Source: Cryptosporangium phraense (GTDB lineage Bacteria > Actinomycetota > Actinomycetes > Mycobacteriales > Cryptosporangiaceae). From it: a stretch of 64,000 nucleotides of DNA. The position numbers and the translations under genes are program-made. This document shows, one piece after another, positions 33,244 to 41,034 of this stretch. Position 1 is the stretch's first letter. Each line of letters opens with the position of its first letter. The stretch spans positions 62,001 to 126,000 of the forward strand of contig NZ_VIRS01000017.1 of assembly GCF_006912135.1 (NCBI RefSeq), in the 5' to 3' direction. The notes beneath the pieces were generated by a model that made no database searches, had not been told where the DNA came from, and was given only the letters and a program-made list of their open reading frames with translations.

Positions 33244-35129
33244 GCCTGCTGTACTCCCCGTTGCGGTTGGGTCGGCTGACCCTCCGTAACCGGGTGGTGT
33301 TCTCCGCCCACCTGACGTCGTTCGCGGACGACGGGCTGGTGACGGATCAGCACGTGGAGTACTACGCGGCCCGGGCTCGCGGGGGCACCGGGCTGATCAT
33401 CACCGAGGAGCACACCGTGCACCCCTCGGACCGGCCCTACGAGAAGATGATCCGGGGCTATTCGCCGGAGGTGCTGCCGGGGTACCGCCGGCTGACCGCG
33501 GCCGTGCACGGCGCCGGGGCGGCCGTGCTCGCGCAGCTCAATCACAACGGCGGGCAGTCGTCGGGGATGTACACGCGGCAGCCGGTGCCGGCCCCGTCGG
33601 CGGTGGCCGACCCGATGTTCCGGGAGGTGCCCCAGGCGCTTCCGAGAATCTCGATCGATGCCCTGGTGCGGGCCTACGCGGCTACCGCGGCCCGGTGCAT
33701 CGAGGGCGGGTTCGACGGGGTCGAACTGCAGGCTTCGCACTCGTCGCTGATCCGGCAGTTCCTCTCCGGGGCGACGAACCGGCGGACGGACCTCTACGCG
33801 GACCGCAACCGCTTCCTGCTCGAGGTGATCGCGGCCGTGCGGGCGGCGATCGGCGACGCGGTACTCGGGGTGCGCCTGGGCGGCGACGAGATGATCGCGG
33901 CCGGCATCACGCTGGACTCCGCGGTGGCGACGGCGCGGGTGGTGGAGGCCACCGGGGCGGTGGACTACCTGAACACGTCGATCGGGGTCGCGACCGAGAC
34001 GCTGTTCCTGATCCAGGCCAGCATGCGGGTGCCGGCCCGGTATGCGCTGCACATTCCGGCGGCTCTGCGGGCGGCGGTGTCGCTGCCGGTCGTCGGAGTG
34101 GGGCGGTTCAAGGATCGGACGCAGGCGTCGAAGGCGCTGGAGTCCGGGATCGCCGACCTGATCGGCGTGGTGCGGGGGCAGATCGCGGACCCGGACTGGG
34201 CGTCCGGCGGGTCGCGGACGTGCCTGTCGTGCAACCAGGAGTGCGTCGGCCGGGTGGGGTTCAACCGGTGGATCGGCTGCGTGGTCAATCCGTCGGCCGG
34301 GCGGGAGTCCGTCGTGGTGGCTCCGCCGCGGCGGCGGTCGCGGGTCGTGGTGGTCGGTGGCGGACCCGGGGGTCTGCAGGCCGCGCTGACCGCGGCCTCG
34401 CGGGGCCACGCGGTCACGCTGTACGAGCGGTCGTCGCAGCTCGGCGGGGCGGTCCCGCTGGCCGCCCGGGTCCCCAGCCGGGCCGAGTTCGGGGAGCTGA
34501 CCCGCTCGTTGGTGGCCGCGGTCGCCCGGGCCGGGGTCTCGGTGCGGACCGGGTTCGCGCTCGACGCGGCCGCGGTGACGGCCGATGCTCCCGATGCGGT
34601 CGTGCTCGCGACCGGCGCGCGGCCGGTGCGGCCCTCCTGGGCCACCTCTCCCCGCGTGGTGGACGTGACCGACGTGCTGTCGGGGCGGGTCGCGCCGTGG
34701 GGCCGGGTGCTGGTCTACGACGAGCTGGGGTTCCATCAGGCGACGTCGGTCGCCGAGCTGCTCGCGTCGCGCGGGTGCGCGGTGGAGATCGCGACGCCGG
34801 GGATGATCGTCGGGCAGGACCTGGGGACGACCCTGGACCTGGAGCTGTGGACCCGGGCCGCGGCCGATCTCGGGATCGTGGGCACGCCGGACGTGACGGT
34901 CGCGGCCATGGACGGGGACGTGGTGACGCTGGCCCACCATCCGACCGGGACGGTGCGGGAGCGGACCGTGGACTGGGTCGTGTCGGTGGTGCAGCCGGCG
35001 CCGGAGGATTCGCTCTGGCGTGCGTTGCGCGGGGCACCGTTCGCGGTGCACCGGGTCGGGGACTGTCTGGCGCCGCGGCGGGCGGATGCGGCGGTCCGGG
35101 AGGGCGAGCGGGTCGGGGCGGCGCTGTGA
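33240..35129 (+). CDS. Mycofactocin-system FadH/OYE oxidoreductase 2
   Basis: A 629-residue protein with the same layout as the gene at 27246: OYE barrel (SPLRLGRLTLRNRVVFSAH at the start, HSSLIRQFLSG in the barrel), iron-sulfur motif CLSCNQEC with a further Cys in WIGCVVNP, and a Rossmann FAD domain (VVVVGGGPGGLQAAL). GTG at 33240 overlaps the ABM gene, and its stop overlaps the ETF-alpha-like gene, so three genes are coupled. Having both paralogues in one locus suggests two electron routes to or from mycofactocin. Confidence 0.88.
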   Translation: MSLLYSPLRLGRLTLRNRVVFSAHLTSFADDGLVTDQHVEYYAARARGGTGLIITEEHTVHPSDRPYEKMIRGYSPEVLPGYRRLTAAVHGAGAAVLAQLNHNGGQSSGMYTRQPVPAPSAVADPMFREVPQALPRISIDALVRAYAATAARCIEGGFDGVELQASHSSLIRQFLSGATNRRTDLYADRNRFLLEVIAAVRAAIGDAVLGVRLGGDEMIAAGITLDSAVATARVVEATGAVDYLNTSIGVATETLFLIQASMRVPARYALHIPAALRAAVSLPVVGVGRFKDRTQASKALESGIADLIGVVRGQIADPDWASGGSRTCLSCNQECVGRVGFNRWIGCVVNPSAGRESVVVAPPRRRSRVVVVGGGPGGLQAALTAASRGHAVTLYERSSQLGGAVPLAARVPSRAEFGELTRSLVAAVARAGVSVRTGFALDAAAVTADAPDAVVLATGARPVRPSWATSPRVVDVTDVLSGRVAPWGRVLVYDELGFHQATSVAELLASRGCAVEIATPGMIVGQDLGTTLDLELWTRAAADLGIVGTPDVTVAAMDGDVVTLAHHPTGTVRERTVDWVVSVVQPAPEDSLWRALRGAPFAVHRVGDCLAPRRADAAVREGERVGAAL

Positions 35130-35797
35130 GCCGGGTCGTGGTGATCGGGGGTGGGGTTGGTCTGGGGGCGGTGAGTGCGGTCGTGGATGTGGCCGGGTGG
35201 CTCGGGGCTTCGGTCGGGGTGACTCGGGCGGCTCTGGACGCGGGGTGGTTCGACGCGTCGTTCCTGGTGGGGGTGTCGGGGCGGACGATCGCGCCGGTGC
35301 TGTACGTGGGGTTCGGGGTTTCGGGGGCGGGGTTTCACGAGATCGGGGCGCCGGTGCACGTGGTGGCGGTGAACACGGATGTCGGGGCGCCGTTGATGGC
35401 TCGGGCCGATCTGGCGCTGAACACCGATGCGGGGGCGTTGTTGGGGGAGCTGCAGGGGCGCGAGTTCGTTCCGGCGGCTACGCGTCCGCCTGAGGTTGTT
35501 GTGGAGGCGCGGGCGGAATCGCCTGGGGTGCCGGGTGGGACGGCGTTCGAGCGGCTGAGGGCGTTGACCGGGGCCCCGGTACGGGGCCGGCCGACGCGGG
35601 CGGATGGGCCGGCTCGGGCCGGTGGGGCGCTGGACGTGGGCGGGGTGCTGGACGTGGGCGGGGGGCTGGACGTGGGCGGGGTGCTGGACGTGGGCGGGGG
35701 GCTGGACCTGGGCGGGGGGCTTCGGGCGGGGGAGGCGGCCGACCGGCTGGTCGGCTTTCTTCGGCGGCACCACTACCTGGGAGACTCGACAGGATGA
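35126..35797 (+). CDS. ETF alpha-like FAD-domain protein with an in-frame minisatellite
   Basis: A 223-residue protein whose first ~115 residues match the C-terminal FAD-binding domain of electron-transfer flavoprotein alpha: GGGVGLGAV, TRAALDAGWF, VGVSGRTIAPVLYVGFGVSG and VAVNTDVGAPLMARADLAL, which are the positions that hold FAD in ETF. The N-terminal ETF-alpha domain is missing and no ETF-beta gene is nearby. After ~165 residues comes a five-fold repeat of six residues, (V/G)LDVGG, then RAGEAADRLVGFL. GTG at 35126 overlaps the flavoprotein gene; the stop overlaps mftE. Possibly an electron carrier for the two FadH/OYE enzymes. Confidence 0.78.
   Translation: MSRVVVIGGGVGLGAVSAVVDVAGWLGASVGVTRAALDAGWFDASFLVGVSGRTIAPVLYVGFGVSGAGFHEIGAPVHVVAVNTDVGAPLMARADLALNTDAGALLGELQGREFVPAATRPPEVVVEARAESPGVPGGTAFERLRALTGAPVRGRPTRADGPARAGGALDVGGVLDVGGGLDVGGVLDVGGGLDLGGGLRAGEAADRLVGFLRRHHYLGDSTG
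35627..35716 (+). repeat. 18-bp minisatellite, five units, in frame
   Basis: Five 18-base units (GTGCTGGACGTGGGCGGG and close variants; units start at 35627, 35645, 35663, 35681, 35699) alternate GTG/GGG at the first codon. Each encodes six residues, so copy-number change keeps the reading frame. Located inside the ETF-alpha-like gene. Confidence 0.9.
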
Positions 35798-36465
35798 GCG
35801 AATTGGCCGACCGGACCTGGCCGGAGATCTCCGGCGACGACGTGCTCGCGATCCCGGTCGGGTCGACCGAGCAGCACGGCCCGCACCTCCCGTTTTCGAC
35901 CGACACCGACGTCGCAGTAGCGCTCGCCCGGGCGTTGGCCGAGCAGCGCCCCGACGTGCTGGTCGCCCCAGCGATGCCGTACGGCTCGTCGGGCGAGCAC
36001 CAGGCGTTCGCGGGAACGCTCTCGATCGGGCCGTCGGCGATCGAGACCGTGCTGGTCGAGCTGGGCCGGTCGGCGACCGAGACGTTCGGACGGATCCTGT
36101 TCGTGTCCGGCCACGGCGGAAACGCGATCCCGGTCAACCGCGCGGTGCGACGGCTCCGCAGCGAGGGCCGCGACGCGCTCGCCTGGGCCCCGCGCTGGAA
36201 GGGCGACGCCCACGCCGGCCGCACCGAGACGTCGGTGCAGCTGTGGCTCGACGATTCCCGGGTGAGTCTGCAGCGCGCCGAGCCGGGCAACACCGCGCCG
36301 CTGGCCGAGCTGCTCCCGACGATGCGCCAGGCCGGTCTCCGCCCGGTGACCCCCAACGGAATCCTCGGCGACCCCACCGGAGCCACCGCCGAGGAGGGAG
36401 CCCAACTACTGGCCGAAGCCGCGGCCGATCTGGCCACCACCGTGGCCCGCTGGCTGGACTCTTGA
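35794..36465 (+). CDS. mftE: Mycofactocin peptidase MftE
   Basis: Creatininase-family metallopeptidase, 223 residues, that removes the Val-Tyr-derived dipeptide from modified MftA. Metal and catalytic residues in GSTEQHGPHLPFSTDTD, GSSGEHQAF, VSGHGGN and DAHAGRTETS match the family. ATG at 35794 overlaps the preceding stop. It closes the rightward locus, ten genes after mftA. Required for cofactor release, so its distal place in the operon ties cofactor completion to synthesis of all the partner oxidoreductases. Confidence 0.95.
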   Translation: MSELADRTWPEISGDDVLAIPVGSTEQHGPHLPFSTDTDVAVALARALAEQRPDVLVAPAMPYGSSGEHQAFAGTLSIGPSAIETVLVELGRSATETFGRILFVSGHGGNAIPVNRAVRRLRSEGRDALAWAPRWKGDAHAGRTETSVQLWLDDSRVSLQRAEPGNTAPLAELLPTMRQAGLRPVTPNGILGDPTGATAEEGAQLLAEAAADLATTVARWLDS

Positions 36466-36532
36466 CCCTTAGAACCGGGAAATCGGGGTATCGCTCTCGC
36501 GTCCTGATGACGAATAGGGTGAAGGGGCAGCA

Positions 36533-36889
36533 ATGGCTACAGGTGTTGCGTCGGTTTGGGTTCCCGTGGACGACATGGACCGGGCCGTCACCTTCTACCG
36601 CGACGTGCTCGGTCTCAAGCTCACCGACGAGCAGCCGCAGTGGAGCGAACTGGACGCCGGCGGCCTGATGATCGGCCTCAACGCGCGCGAGGGGGCCAGC
36701 CAGCACGCCGACGGCGGCGCGGTGATCAGCTTCCGCCCGGACGACGACATCGAATCCGAGGTGGACCGCCTGCGAGCCGCCGGAGTCAACTTCACCGGCG
36801 AGATCAGTGACCACGAGTGGGGCCGGATCGTCCCGTTCAAGGATTCGGAAGGCAACGACCTACAGCTCTACGCCCCGCCGAAGAACTGA
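36533..36889 (+). CDS. VOC-family (glyoxalase/bleomycin-resistance fold) protein
   Basis: A 118-residue single-domain protein. Opening VASVWVPVDDMDRAVTFYRDVLG and the ending PFKDSEGNDLQLYAP are characteristic of the vicinal oxygen chelate fold; a Glu/His pair for metal can be discerned (QLY region and early VPV strand) but is not certain. ATG at 36533 follows GAAGGGG. There are 67 bases between it and mftE, so it probably has its own promoter and is not part of the mycofactocin set. A strong terminator follows. Confidence 0.83.
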   Translation: MATGVASVWVPVDDMDRAVTFYRDVLGLKLTDEQPQWSELDAGGLMIGLNAREGASQHADGGAVISFRPDDDIESEVDRLRAAGVNFTGEISDHEWGRIVPFKDSEGNDLQLYAPPKN

Positions 36890-36905
36890 TCTCGCGGAAC
36901 CGTTG

Positions 36906-36939
36906 CACGCTTCGGTGCGCTCAACGCCACCGAAGCGTG
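36906..36939. terminator. Bidirectional terminator between convergent genes
   Basis: Perfect 12-bp stem CACGCTTCGGTG/CACCGAAGCGTG (36906-36917, 36928-36939) with a 10-base loop, lying between the rightward VOC gene and the leftward type VII cassette. No long T-run on either side. Confidence 0.65.
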
Positions 36940-36958
36940 TGCGGTCTCGCCGACGGCG

Positions 36959-37330
36959 CTATCGGAGCCTGCCCGGATGCGCATCCTCGATTCGATCGAC
37001 CTTCAGATAGCGCAGCAGACGTCGCTGATCGTCGTCCTCGAGCCCGGCGAATGCCGCATAGGCGACGCTGCGAGGATGAGGTGCTTCAGCTGACAGCAAC
37101 GAAATAATTGCTGCCCAGGCGAGGGATACCAGGTGGAAGAGACGATCGTTCTGTAGTAGTGACAGTTGGGTGAGCGCGCCCAGGCGGTCCGCCGCGTCCG
37201 TGTCGCTCCTGGCGCGGTCGCCTAGTTCGAAGACCGCGCGGGCGCGGTAGAAGTGTCCGGACCGGACTGCCTCCTCCAACTCCGCGTTGCTCAACTCGTG
37301 GACCGGCAGCACCGGCGCGTCGAAGGTCAT
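36959..37330 (-). CDS. Candidate immunity protein for the adjacent toxin
   Basis: A 123-residue acidic, soluble, mostly helical protein with no family I recognise. It starts MTFDAPVLPVHELSNAELEE and has a Leu/Ala-rich middle. The ATG at 37330 overlaps the stop of the 415-residue toxin-like gene by 4 bases, and it is last in the leftward cassette, the usual place for an immunity gene. Base composition is clearly below the surroundings (a hand count of bases 37081-37140 gives 53% GC). The function is inferred from position, not from sequence similarity. Confidence 0.6.
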   Translation of the reverse strand: MTFDAPVLPVHELSNAELEEAVRSGHFYRARAVFELGDRARSDTDAADRLGALTQLSLLQNDRLFHLVSLAWAAIISLLSAEAPHPRSVAYAAFAGLEDDDQRRLLRYLKVDRIEDAHPGRLR

Positions 37331-38574
37331 CCCTCTGCCTTCCGAACGAGGGTGTCGTACACGTCGCGTTTCTCCTGCTCCAGGATCTCGACGGATCTAT
37401 GGTCGCCGATCGACCTCGCGTATTTGATTTCGACGTCAAAGGCTCGTGCCTCAGCGGTGTAGGTGGTCGCCGGATCGGAGAACCATCCCCGGTAACCGAT
37501 CCATCCGGCCTCATGATCGTCCCGAAGATGCCTCATCTCGTGTAGTAGGGCGCCGTAGGACGATTCCGGATCCAGAATGAGTTGGCCGCGGTCTCCCGGG
37601 CTCAGGCCCGGGGCGTATGCCATTTGACCTTGTTCTTCGAGAACCTCAACGCCAAGCCGCTTGGCTTCCGCGATCTCCGCCGCATATTCCGCCGGATGAG
37701 TTTCTCGTGCTGATCCTCGCTCGCGTAGCGGGTCCTTGTCCGAATGGCGCAGGAGACCACGCCCGGGTGCTCTTCGCGACTGGGGTCGGGTCGGAGGCGG
37801 ATCTGGGACATGCACTCGGCGCAAGACGTTGCGTAGGGAGCCGATCAGATCTTCTAGGCGGCGGATCATCGGGGCCAGGCGGCGGAGGCTGGTTAGTAGG
37901 GCGTGTAAGAGGCTGGTGATACGGGCTATCCACTTCGAGGCCAGGGTCGTGACCTGGGTGATCACCCATGGGGTGGCCAGGCCTAGGGTGAGGCCCTCTT
38001 CGGCCAGCCACTCCCAGAGACGCACCGCTAAGACCGAGACGAACTCGGCGATCAGGTCTCGGACGAACGTGCGGACTGCGGCTACCAGGAGCCCGGCGCC
38101 CGTCGTGATCTCGGCCAAGGCGGTGGCGGCGGAGCTGAGTGCGTGGAGGGCGTCGCCGTGGTGTCGTGCGGTGTGGCGGTAGGCGTCGGAGGCTGGGCCG
38201 GTCCAGGTGTAGACGTCGGCGCTGACGGCCAGGTCCAGGGCTCCTCGCTCGGCCGACGCCCGGGCGGCTACGTTGCGCCAGGTACCGGCGTAGGCGGTGA
38301 TCTGGTCCGGGTCGCCGGCCAGGGCGTCGAGGGCGTCCGAGAGTGGCTTGAGGTGTTCGATCAGCCAGCCGACTCCCCAGGCCACCAGCTGGCCGAGCGG
38401 ATCCGTGACGAAGACCAGGGCGTCGAGCGACGTGGCTACTCCGCCGATCGTGGTGTCTATCCAGCTGCCGGTGCGGAAGCCGGTGACGAGTTGGTCGATG
38501 TCCTCGGCGATCGGGACGCCGCTGAAGGATCTGGTGGTGTCCTTGCGGGCGACGATCAGGTCGTTGTCAGCCAT
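37327..38574 (-). CDS. Type VII-type polymorphic toxin with zincin-like C-terminal domain
   Basis: A 415-residue protein. The N-terminal ~260 residues are helical and WXG100/EspC-cargo-like (VYTWTGPASDAYRHTARHHGDAL holds a W-x-G), followed by a Pro/Arg-rich linker (PDPPPTRPQSRRAPG). The last ~130 residues hold LLHEMRHLRDD (HExxH at 345-349) and a downstream Glu in TAEARAF, as in gluzincin peptidases. That domain is lower in GC (52% at 37381-37440), fitting a swapped toxin tip. ATG at 38574 overlaps the upstream EspC-like gene by 8 bases; a small gene overlaps the 3' end. Export through an ESX/type VII machine and peptidase toxicity are inferred. Confidence 0.75.
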   Translation of the reverse strand: MADNDLIVARKDTTRSFSGVPIAEDIDQLVTGFRTGSWIDTTIGGVATSLDALVFVTDPLGQLVAWGVGWLIEHLKPLSDALDALAGDPDQITAYAGTWRNVAARASAERGALDLAVSADVYTWTGPASDAYRHTARHHGDALHALSSAATALAEITTGAGLLVAAVRTFVRDLIAEFVSVLAVRLWEWLAEEGLTLGLATPWVITQVTTLASKWIARITSLLHALLTSLRRLAPMIRRLEDLIGSLRNVLRRVHVPDPPPTRPQSRRAPGRGLLRHSDKDPLRERGSARETHPAEYAAEIAEAKRLGVEVLEEQGQMAYAPGLSPGDRGQLILDPESSYGALLHEMRHLRDDHEAGWIGYRGWFSDPATTYTAEARAFDVEIKYARSIGDHRSVEILEQEKRDVYDTLVRKAEG

Positions 38575-38890
38575 CGGGCATCAGGTCCGCCGAGCTCTGG
38601 TCGGCGACTTGGTAGCCGTCGGCCGCGTTGCGGAGGTCGTCGGCGGTGCGCGAGAGGGCGTCGGCCGCGTCTCGGAAGGCATCGACGGCGCCGTGTTGTA
38701 GCGGGTCGAAGAGGGTGGGGAGCTCGGCGCAGAGGATGCCGTAGGCGGCTCGGCCCAGCTCTACGGTGAGTGCGGCTCGGCGGGCGCCATCGACGCCGTG
38801 CGCTACGTCGTCGATGCTGCGGGCGTGGCGCACGACGTCTGCGGGGCTTACCCCGAACGCATCCTCGCCGTCACCGGGCACGCCCACCAC
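38567..38890 (-). CDS. EspC-like small type VII-associated protein
   Basis: A 107-residue helical protein: FGVSPADVVRHARSIDDVAHGVDGARRAAL near the start (quoted in part as HARSIDDVA) resembles the EspC/DUF2580 group, and the C-terminal half ends DALSRTADDLRNAADGYQVADQ, a helical hairpin typical of ESX partners. GTG at 38890 is one of several possible starts, overlapping the YbaB-like gene by 20 bases. It probably partners the following toxin for secretion. Confidence 0.7.
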   Translation of the reverse strand: MVGVPGDGEDAFGVSPADVVRHARSIDDVAHGVDGARRAALTVELGRAAYGILCAELPTLFDPLQHGAVDAFRDAADALSRTADDLRNAADGYQVADQSSADLMPDG

Positions 38891-39290
38891 CCGGCCACCG
38901 CCCGCCGTCGCCCGGCCGGAACGCAGCCCCTTCGTCCGGGGACGGGAAACGGGCCTGGTAGCTGCGGACGATCGTGCGGGCCGTCTCGGAGTCCGGGCCG
39001 ACCGTTCTGGCGGCTATCTCGGCGACTCGGCCGGCGAGTTCTGCCTGGGCTCGGCGCATCGTCGTCAGGATGTCGGCGGCCAGGCGGTCGACCGGCCAGC
39101 CTCGGACGGCGTCGGTCAGCCGTAAGTCGGTGACCGCGCCGGAGGCCGTCACCGTCACCACGACACCCGCGGACCGCGCCGAGACCGAGAGCCCGGCCAC
39201 CTCCTCGGCCATCTGCATCGTGCGCTCCGCGCGCTCTGACGCCGCTGCTGACCAGTTACGGACCCAGTCCTCACCGAGACCGAATTCCAT
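38871..39290 (-). CDS. YbaB/EbfC-like protein
   Basis: A 139-residue protein with the YbaB fold: long N-terminal helix (SERAERTMQMAEEVAGL), strand pair VVVTVTASGAVTDLRL and the C-terminal helix ILTTMRRAQAELAGRVAEIA. In actinomycete type VII cassettes such proteins commonly precede EspC-like and toxin genes; the exact role there is unknown. ATG at 39290 has GGGGGTGCG upstream on the minus strand. It is the first gene of the cassette, so the promoter should lie in 39291-39450. Confidence 0.72.
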   Translation of the reverse strand: MEFGLGEDWVRNWSAAASERAERTMQMAEEVAGLSVSARSAGVVVTVTASGAVTDLRLTDAVRGWPVDRLAADILTTMRRAQAELAGRVAEIAARTVGPDSETARTIVRSYQARFPSPDEGAAFRPGDGGRWPGGGRAR

Positions 39291-40168
39291 TGCGCACCCC
39301 CGTTTCGGTGATGGGTTGCACGCGTCGAGTGACGAAAGAGTTCAACGATTTGATCGCCGATGCGGTGACGTGCTGTTCGCGGTGGCCGGGGAGCCTGTTG
39401 GGTGCTGCTCCAGTCAGCGATCGGGTTGTTGTCAGCCGGTGGGGCCGGATCGACTGGTTGGCCGTGTGCGGCCGGCGGACCAAAACGCCCCGAGACCCTG
39501 ATCGGCCTCGGCCTCGGCCCTGTCACCGTCACCGTCACCGCGCCCGGCATCGCCGATGCACTCGCCTCCGCGACGGGCTGGCCTCCGTGACGGGCTGGCC
39601 TCCGCGACTCGGCTGGCCTCCGCGGCGCGTTCAACCGCCGCGGCGCGCTGACCTGCGCCCTCGCGCCGAGGCGACGGATTGCGGAGCTTGCGGTGCTGCA
39701 CCGTGCTCGGCATCGCCGATGCCTTCGCTCCCGCGACGGGCTGGCTTCCGTGATGCGCTCGACCTCCGTGACGCGCTCGACGTGCGTGACGCGTTGAGCT
39801 GTGCGCGCTCGCTCCGCTCGTGGGAAGGCGACGGAGCACGCTCTGCTGCGCACTGCGTTCGCCGACGGCTCGAGCCCAGGCCGCGGCCGTCATCGGCCCG
39901 TGGTGCTGACCTCCCCGGACACCGCGACCCGCCAGGTCGCGATCCGGCCCGCGGCCGACGACGCGACGCAGGTCAGCGACCGCTATCGATGAGGGGTGCT
40001 GGCGCGCCGGCCCCCGACGGGACGACGCCCGCGTCACAGCTGGCGGCCCGTCGACGGGTCCGGCCGCGGGAGTTGGCCGACCGACGCCGCTCGGAAAGCC
40101 AATCAGCGCAACGATCGCCCATCCGACAGATGCGTGCGGATCCGGGCGTACGGGGCACACTGGGGCCC
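39291..40168. other. Repeat-rich stretch with no supportable gene
   Basis: About 880 bases between the type VII cassette and a lipoprotein gene. Open frames exist on both strands, but all are arginine-rich composition artefacts without domains. The stretch holds a 48-bp direct repeat and short tandem units (see the separate entry) and should contain the promoters of both flanking units, though I see no clear one. It may be a decayed gene region or an insertion scar. Confidence 0.6.
39545..39755. repeat. 48-bp imperfect direct repeat and short tandem units
   Basis: A 48-base segment at 39545-39592 recurs at 39708-39755 with six differences. Inside the first copy, a 17-18-base unit CTCCGCGACGGGCTGGC occurs three times in tandem (39566-39617). 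A further GACGCGCTCGAC motif repeats after the second copy. Confidence 0.75.
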
Positions 40169-40966
40169 ATGAGGTTGATCAATGCAACCGTGCGCCTCGG
40201 TGCAGCCGGTCTCGTGCTCCTCGCCGCGGCTGCCTGCGGCAGCTCCAGCGACAACTCGGCCACGGCGTCCACCCCGAGCCAACCGCCCCCCACGACCACC
40301 CCCGCAAAAACCGAGCCTCCCGCAAAAACCGAGCCCCCCGCAACAACCGAGCCCTCCGCCGGCAACGGCTGCTCGCCCAACGACACCAAAATCCCCGCCA
40401 ACGCCAAAACCGCCACCACCGCCGACCTGGACCTCGACGGCGCCCCCGACACCCTCTGGCTCGCCGACGTCTCCGGAAAGCGGACCCTCGGCGTCAAGAC
40501 CGCCACCGGCGCCACGTTCTCGACCACGTTCACCAGCGCCGCACCGCAGGCCGCCACCGCGATCGGGCAGAAGCTCGCCCCGGCCGGCCCGGCGATCGTG
40601 CTGCTGAACACCGGCCGGTCCGTCTCCCTCTACGACGTCGTCGACTGCCGGCTGGTCCCGACGACGAACGCCCAGGGCAACCCCTACACGTTCGACCTCG
40701 GGTTCACCGGCTACGGCACCGGCGTGGGCTGCGTCCGCAACGACACCGGCTTCACCCTCGTCGGACGGCTGTCGACGCCGGCGAAGTCCGGCGGCGGGCA
40801 CCAGGTCACGCAGACGGAGATCGTGCTCCGGGACTTCGGCCGTCAGGCCCGCAACGGAACCACGACGACCCTGGCCGCGCACGCCGCGGACGACAGCGAC
40901 GTCGAGAAGCAGGCACACGAGGTGACCTGCGGCCCAGGCACACCGGTCAGCGAACCCCAGAGCTGA
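40169..40966 (+). CDS. Lipoprotein with VCBS/FG-GAP-like segment
   Basis: A 265-residue exported lipoprotein: start MRLINATVRL, hydrophobic core, lipobox AAAC. A low-complexity linker of TEPPAKTEPP type repeats (residues ~35-65) separates the anchor from a globular domain that opens with ATTADLDLDGAPDTLWLAD, a calcium-loop pattern of the FG-GAP/VCBS kind. Two cysteines (VDCRL, VGCVRN) may form a disulphide. No enzyme motif is seen. ATG at 40169; it faces no other gene and precedes a membrane protein by 68 bases. Confidence 0.72.
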   Translation: MRLINATVRLGAAGLVLLAAAACGSSSDNSATASTPSQPPPTTTPAKTEPPAKTEPPATTEPSAGNGCSPNDTKIPANAKTATTADLDLDGAPDTLWLADVSGKRTLGVKTATGATFSTTFTSAAPQAATAIGQKLAPAGPAIVLLNTGRSVSLYDVVDCRLVPTTNAQGNPYTFDLGFTGYGTGVGCVRNDTGFTLVGRLSTPAKSGGGHQVTQTEIVLRDFGRQARNGTTTTLAAHAADDSDVEKQAHEVTCGPGTPVSEPQS

Positions 40967-41034
40967 GAACCCCCACCCGGGGCACCAACCGGGGGTGGTA
41001 CTGGCCGAAGCCGGAAACAACGACAGTCGAGGGC

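Noticed and set aside
36462-36491. TTGACC...GGGTAT promoter before the VOC gene
   Set aside because: The 18-base spacing is acceptable but the -10 match is poor, so it is not listed as a feature.
39155-39853. Leftward frame extending the YbaB region upstream
   Set aside because: Consists of repeat-derived Arg/Pro/Ala stretches and is out of frame with the YbaB-like protein; no ribosome site.
39290-40168. Long frame running from the YbaB start into the lipoprotein gene
   Set aside because: Only the part from 40169 has a signal peptide and lipobox; the upstream part is arginine-rich and repeat-derived.
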